DNA of 64,000 nt, taken from positions 467,112-531,111 of the forward strand of contig CAXAMN010023350.1 of the NCBI GenBank assembly GCA_963970005.1. Reading direction: 5' to 3'. The notes under the pieces are model-generated. The model did not search any database. It saw only the letters and a list, made by a program, of their open reading frames with translations, and had not been told where the DNA came from. The translations under genes were made by a program, and so were the position numbers. The stretch comes from Durusdinium trenchii. Taxonomy: Eukaryota > Sar > Dinophyceae > Suessiales > Symbiodiniaceae. This document shows, piece by piece, positions 63,161 to 64,000 of this stretch. Positions within the stretch are counted from its first letter, which is position 1, and each line of letters opens with the position of its first letter.

Positions 63161-63893
63161 ACACACTTAGATGGTTGCTCGCAAGAGCTAGGATCAGTAT
63201 GAAGCCCCACTTTACACGCATTAGACCTTGACAGGAAAGGTGATGGGTCCGCAGATTTGAAGGTGTTTGAACAATGTTTTGCAACTCCTGATAGGCTAGG
63301 TGACAGCTTAAAAATTCCAGCGTGGTCAGAATTGGACTGAAGTTCCGCTCTTTGCCAGGGTCGCTTCTTTCTTTGTGGCTCCCCCCCGGCTGTGGCAACT
63401 TGCAAGTTCTTTTGTGGGGAAACTCCTTTCCATCCCCGGATGCAAAGCCCCGCATCCCAAGTCGCCGCTGATGGCCGGCTACGCAAACCTTCCCCTCAGT
63501 TCAGCCTTCCACCTGGCGTTAACCAAGGCTTCTAGCTTTACCGAGGTGCAGGCGCGCCCGTGCTCGACACCACTCCGAGGACATTCCACGATGCACAGTG
63601 GCCAGCAAGGACCTGTCGTTGCCTTGCCTGACGTGAGTGTTGGTGACCTGCGTTTCAGGTGTTCTCTACCCACCCACACAAGTGAGCACAGCCACTGTTC
63701 AAGACTGCCTCTACTCATGTGACGCGTGCACCTTAAGGGCACATCCTTTCAAACTCCTCCCAACCTGCTGACTTCACCTTGGCAGCCCTCTAAAACTACA
63801 CATAGAAACGTCCAGAGTCGGTAGAGTGAAAGAGATTGCAGAAAGTCTGACGGGAAGTGGAACGGAATGCCTTTGGAACAGGTGGTGACACAC
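63161..63893. repeat. 0.75-kb direct duplication, copy 2
   Basis: Second copy of 61644-62397. It ends GGTGGTGACACAC and passes directly into the ACTCTGACATTGG head module also present at 9101. Confidence 0.9.
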
Positions 63894-64000
63894 TCTGACA
63901 TTGGTTTGCTGTTAACTCAGTTCCCAAGTTGAGAGGAAGGTGATGGAACAGCAAGGCGAAAAAGTCCGGTGACTTGAATTGTTGAAACTTGTTTCACTCG
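63889..64000. repeat. Dispersed repeat head module, window-edge copy
   Basis: CACTCTGACATTGGTTTGCT and the following about 90 bases align with 9101-9215, including TTGAGAGGAAGGTGATGG. It is truncated by the window end. Confidence 0.75.

Noticed and set aside
1-64000. CRISPR arrays, bacterial operons, rRNA, spliced-leader genes
   Set aside because: No regularly spaced identical repeats with unique spacers, no Shine-Dalgarno-led gene clusters, and no match to the dinoflagellate spliced-leader sequence or rRNA were noticed by eye.

Overview
The window looks like nuclear DNA of a dinoflagellate, most likely a Symbiodiniaceae-type alga. This rests on several things seen together: low gene density; many short coding-like segments that need splicing or change frame; a copia-type LTR retrotransposon of the kind common in these genomes; long microsatellites; and interspersed repeats whose translations (for example the peptides VPKG, SATQPLR and LLLVAMPGA) I recall from Symbiodinium gene models, which is memory and not a search. 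There is no bacterial operon structure. I found no dinoflagellate spliced-leader sequence, rRNA or credible tRNA. A 100-N assembly gap lies at 42030-42129.

Layout. 1-9510: a compact copia element (739-8966) with identical 122-bp LTRs, carrying Gag, a protease remnant, a DNA-methyltransferase-like domain, integrase, reverse transcriptase and RNase H, but broken by frame changes; dispersed (AC)n-ended repeats lie on both sides. 9.9-20.7 kb: mostly minus-strand genes, namely an unidentified fragment, a Q/P-rich protein whose C-terminus runs into a dispersed 40-bp repeat, a small membrane protein, and an intronless 2.6-kb gene fusing a glycine-betaine-type binding domain to a bestrophin-like membrane domain. 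20.7-28 kb: mainly repeats (microsatellites, a GAGTGGCT array family, a 179-bp tandem repeat, palindromic motifs). 28-33 kb: a frame-broken protein-kinase-like gene, two other minus-strand coding segments and a further weak candidate. 33.3-33.75 kb: a foldback element. 42.4-43.8 kb: minus-strand membrane-protein exons. 47.6-49.3 kb: a secreted PQQ-type beta-propeller. 50.1-50.45 kb: a MITE-like element inside an (AACT)n tract. 51-61 kb: several multi-exon candidates of unknown function and two more 40-bp repeat arrays. 61.6-64 kb: a 0.75-kb direct duplication and the start of another repeat copy.

Most of the better gene candidates between 10 and 53 kb lie on the minus strand, which fits dinoflagellate head-to-tail gene arrays. 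No pathway links the genes. Exon boundaries are not resolved, because dinoflagellate introns can use GT, GC or GA donors and there is no transcript to guide them; candidate gene spans are therefore approximate.
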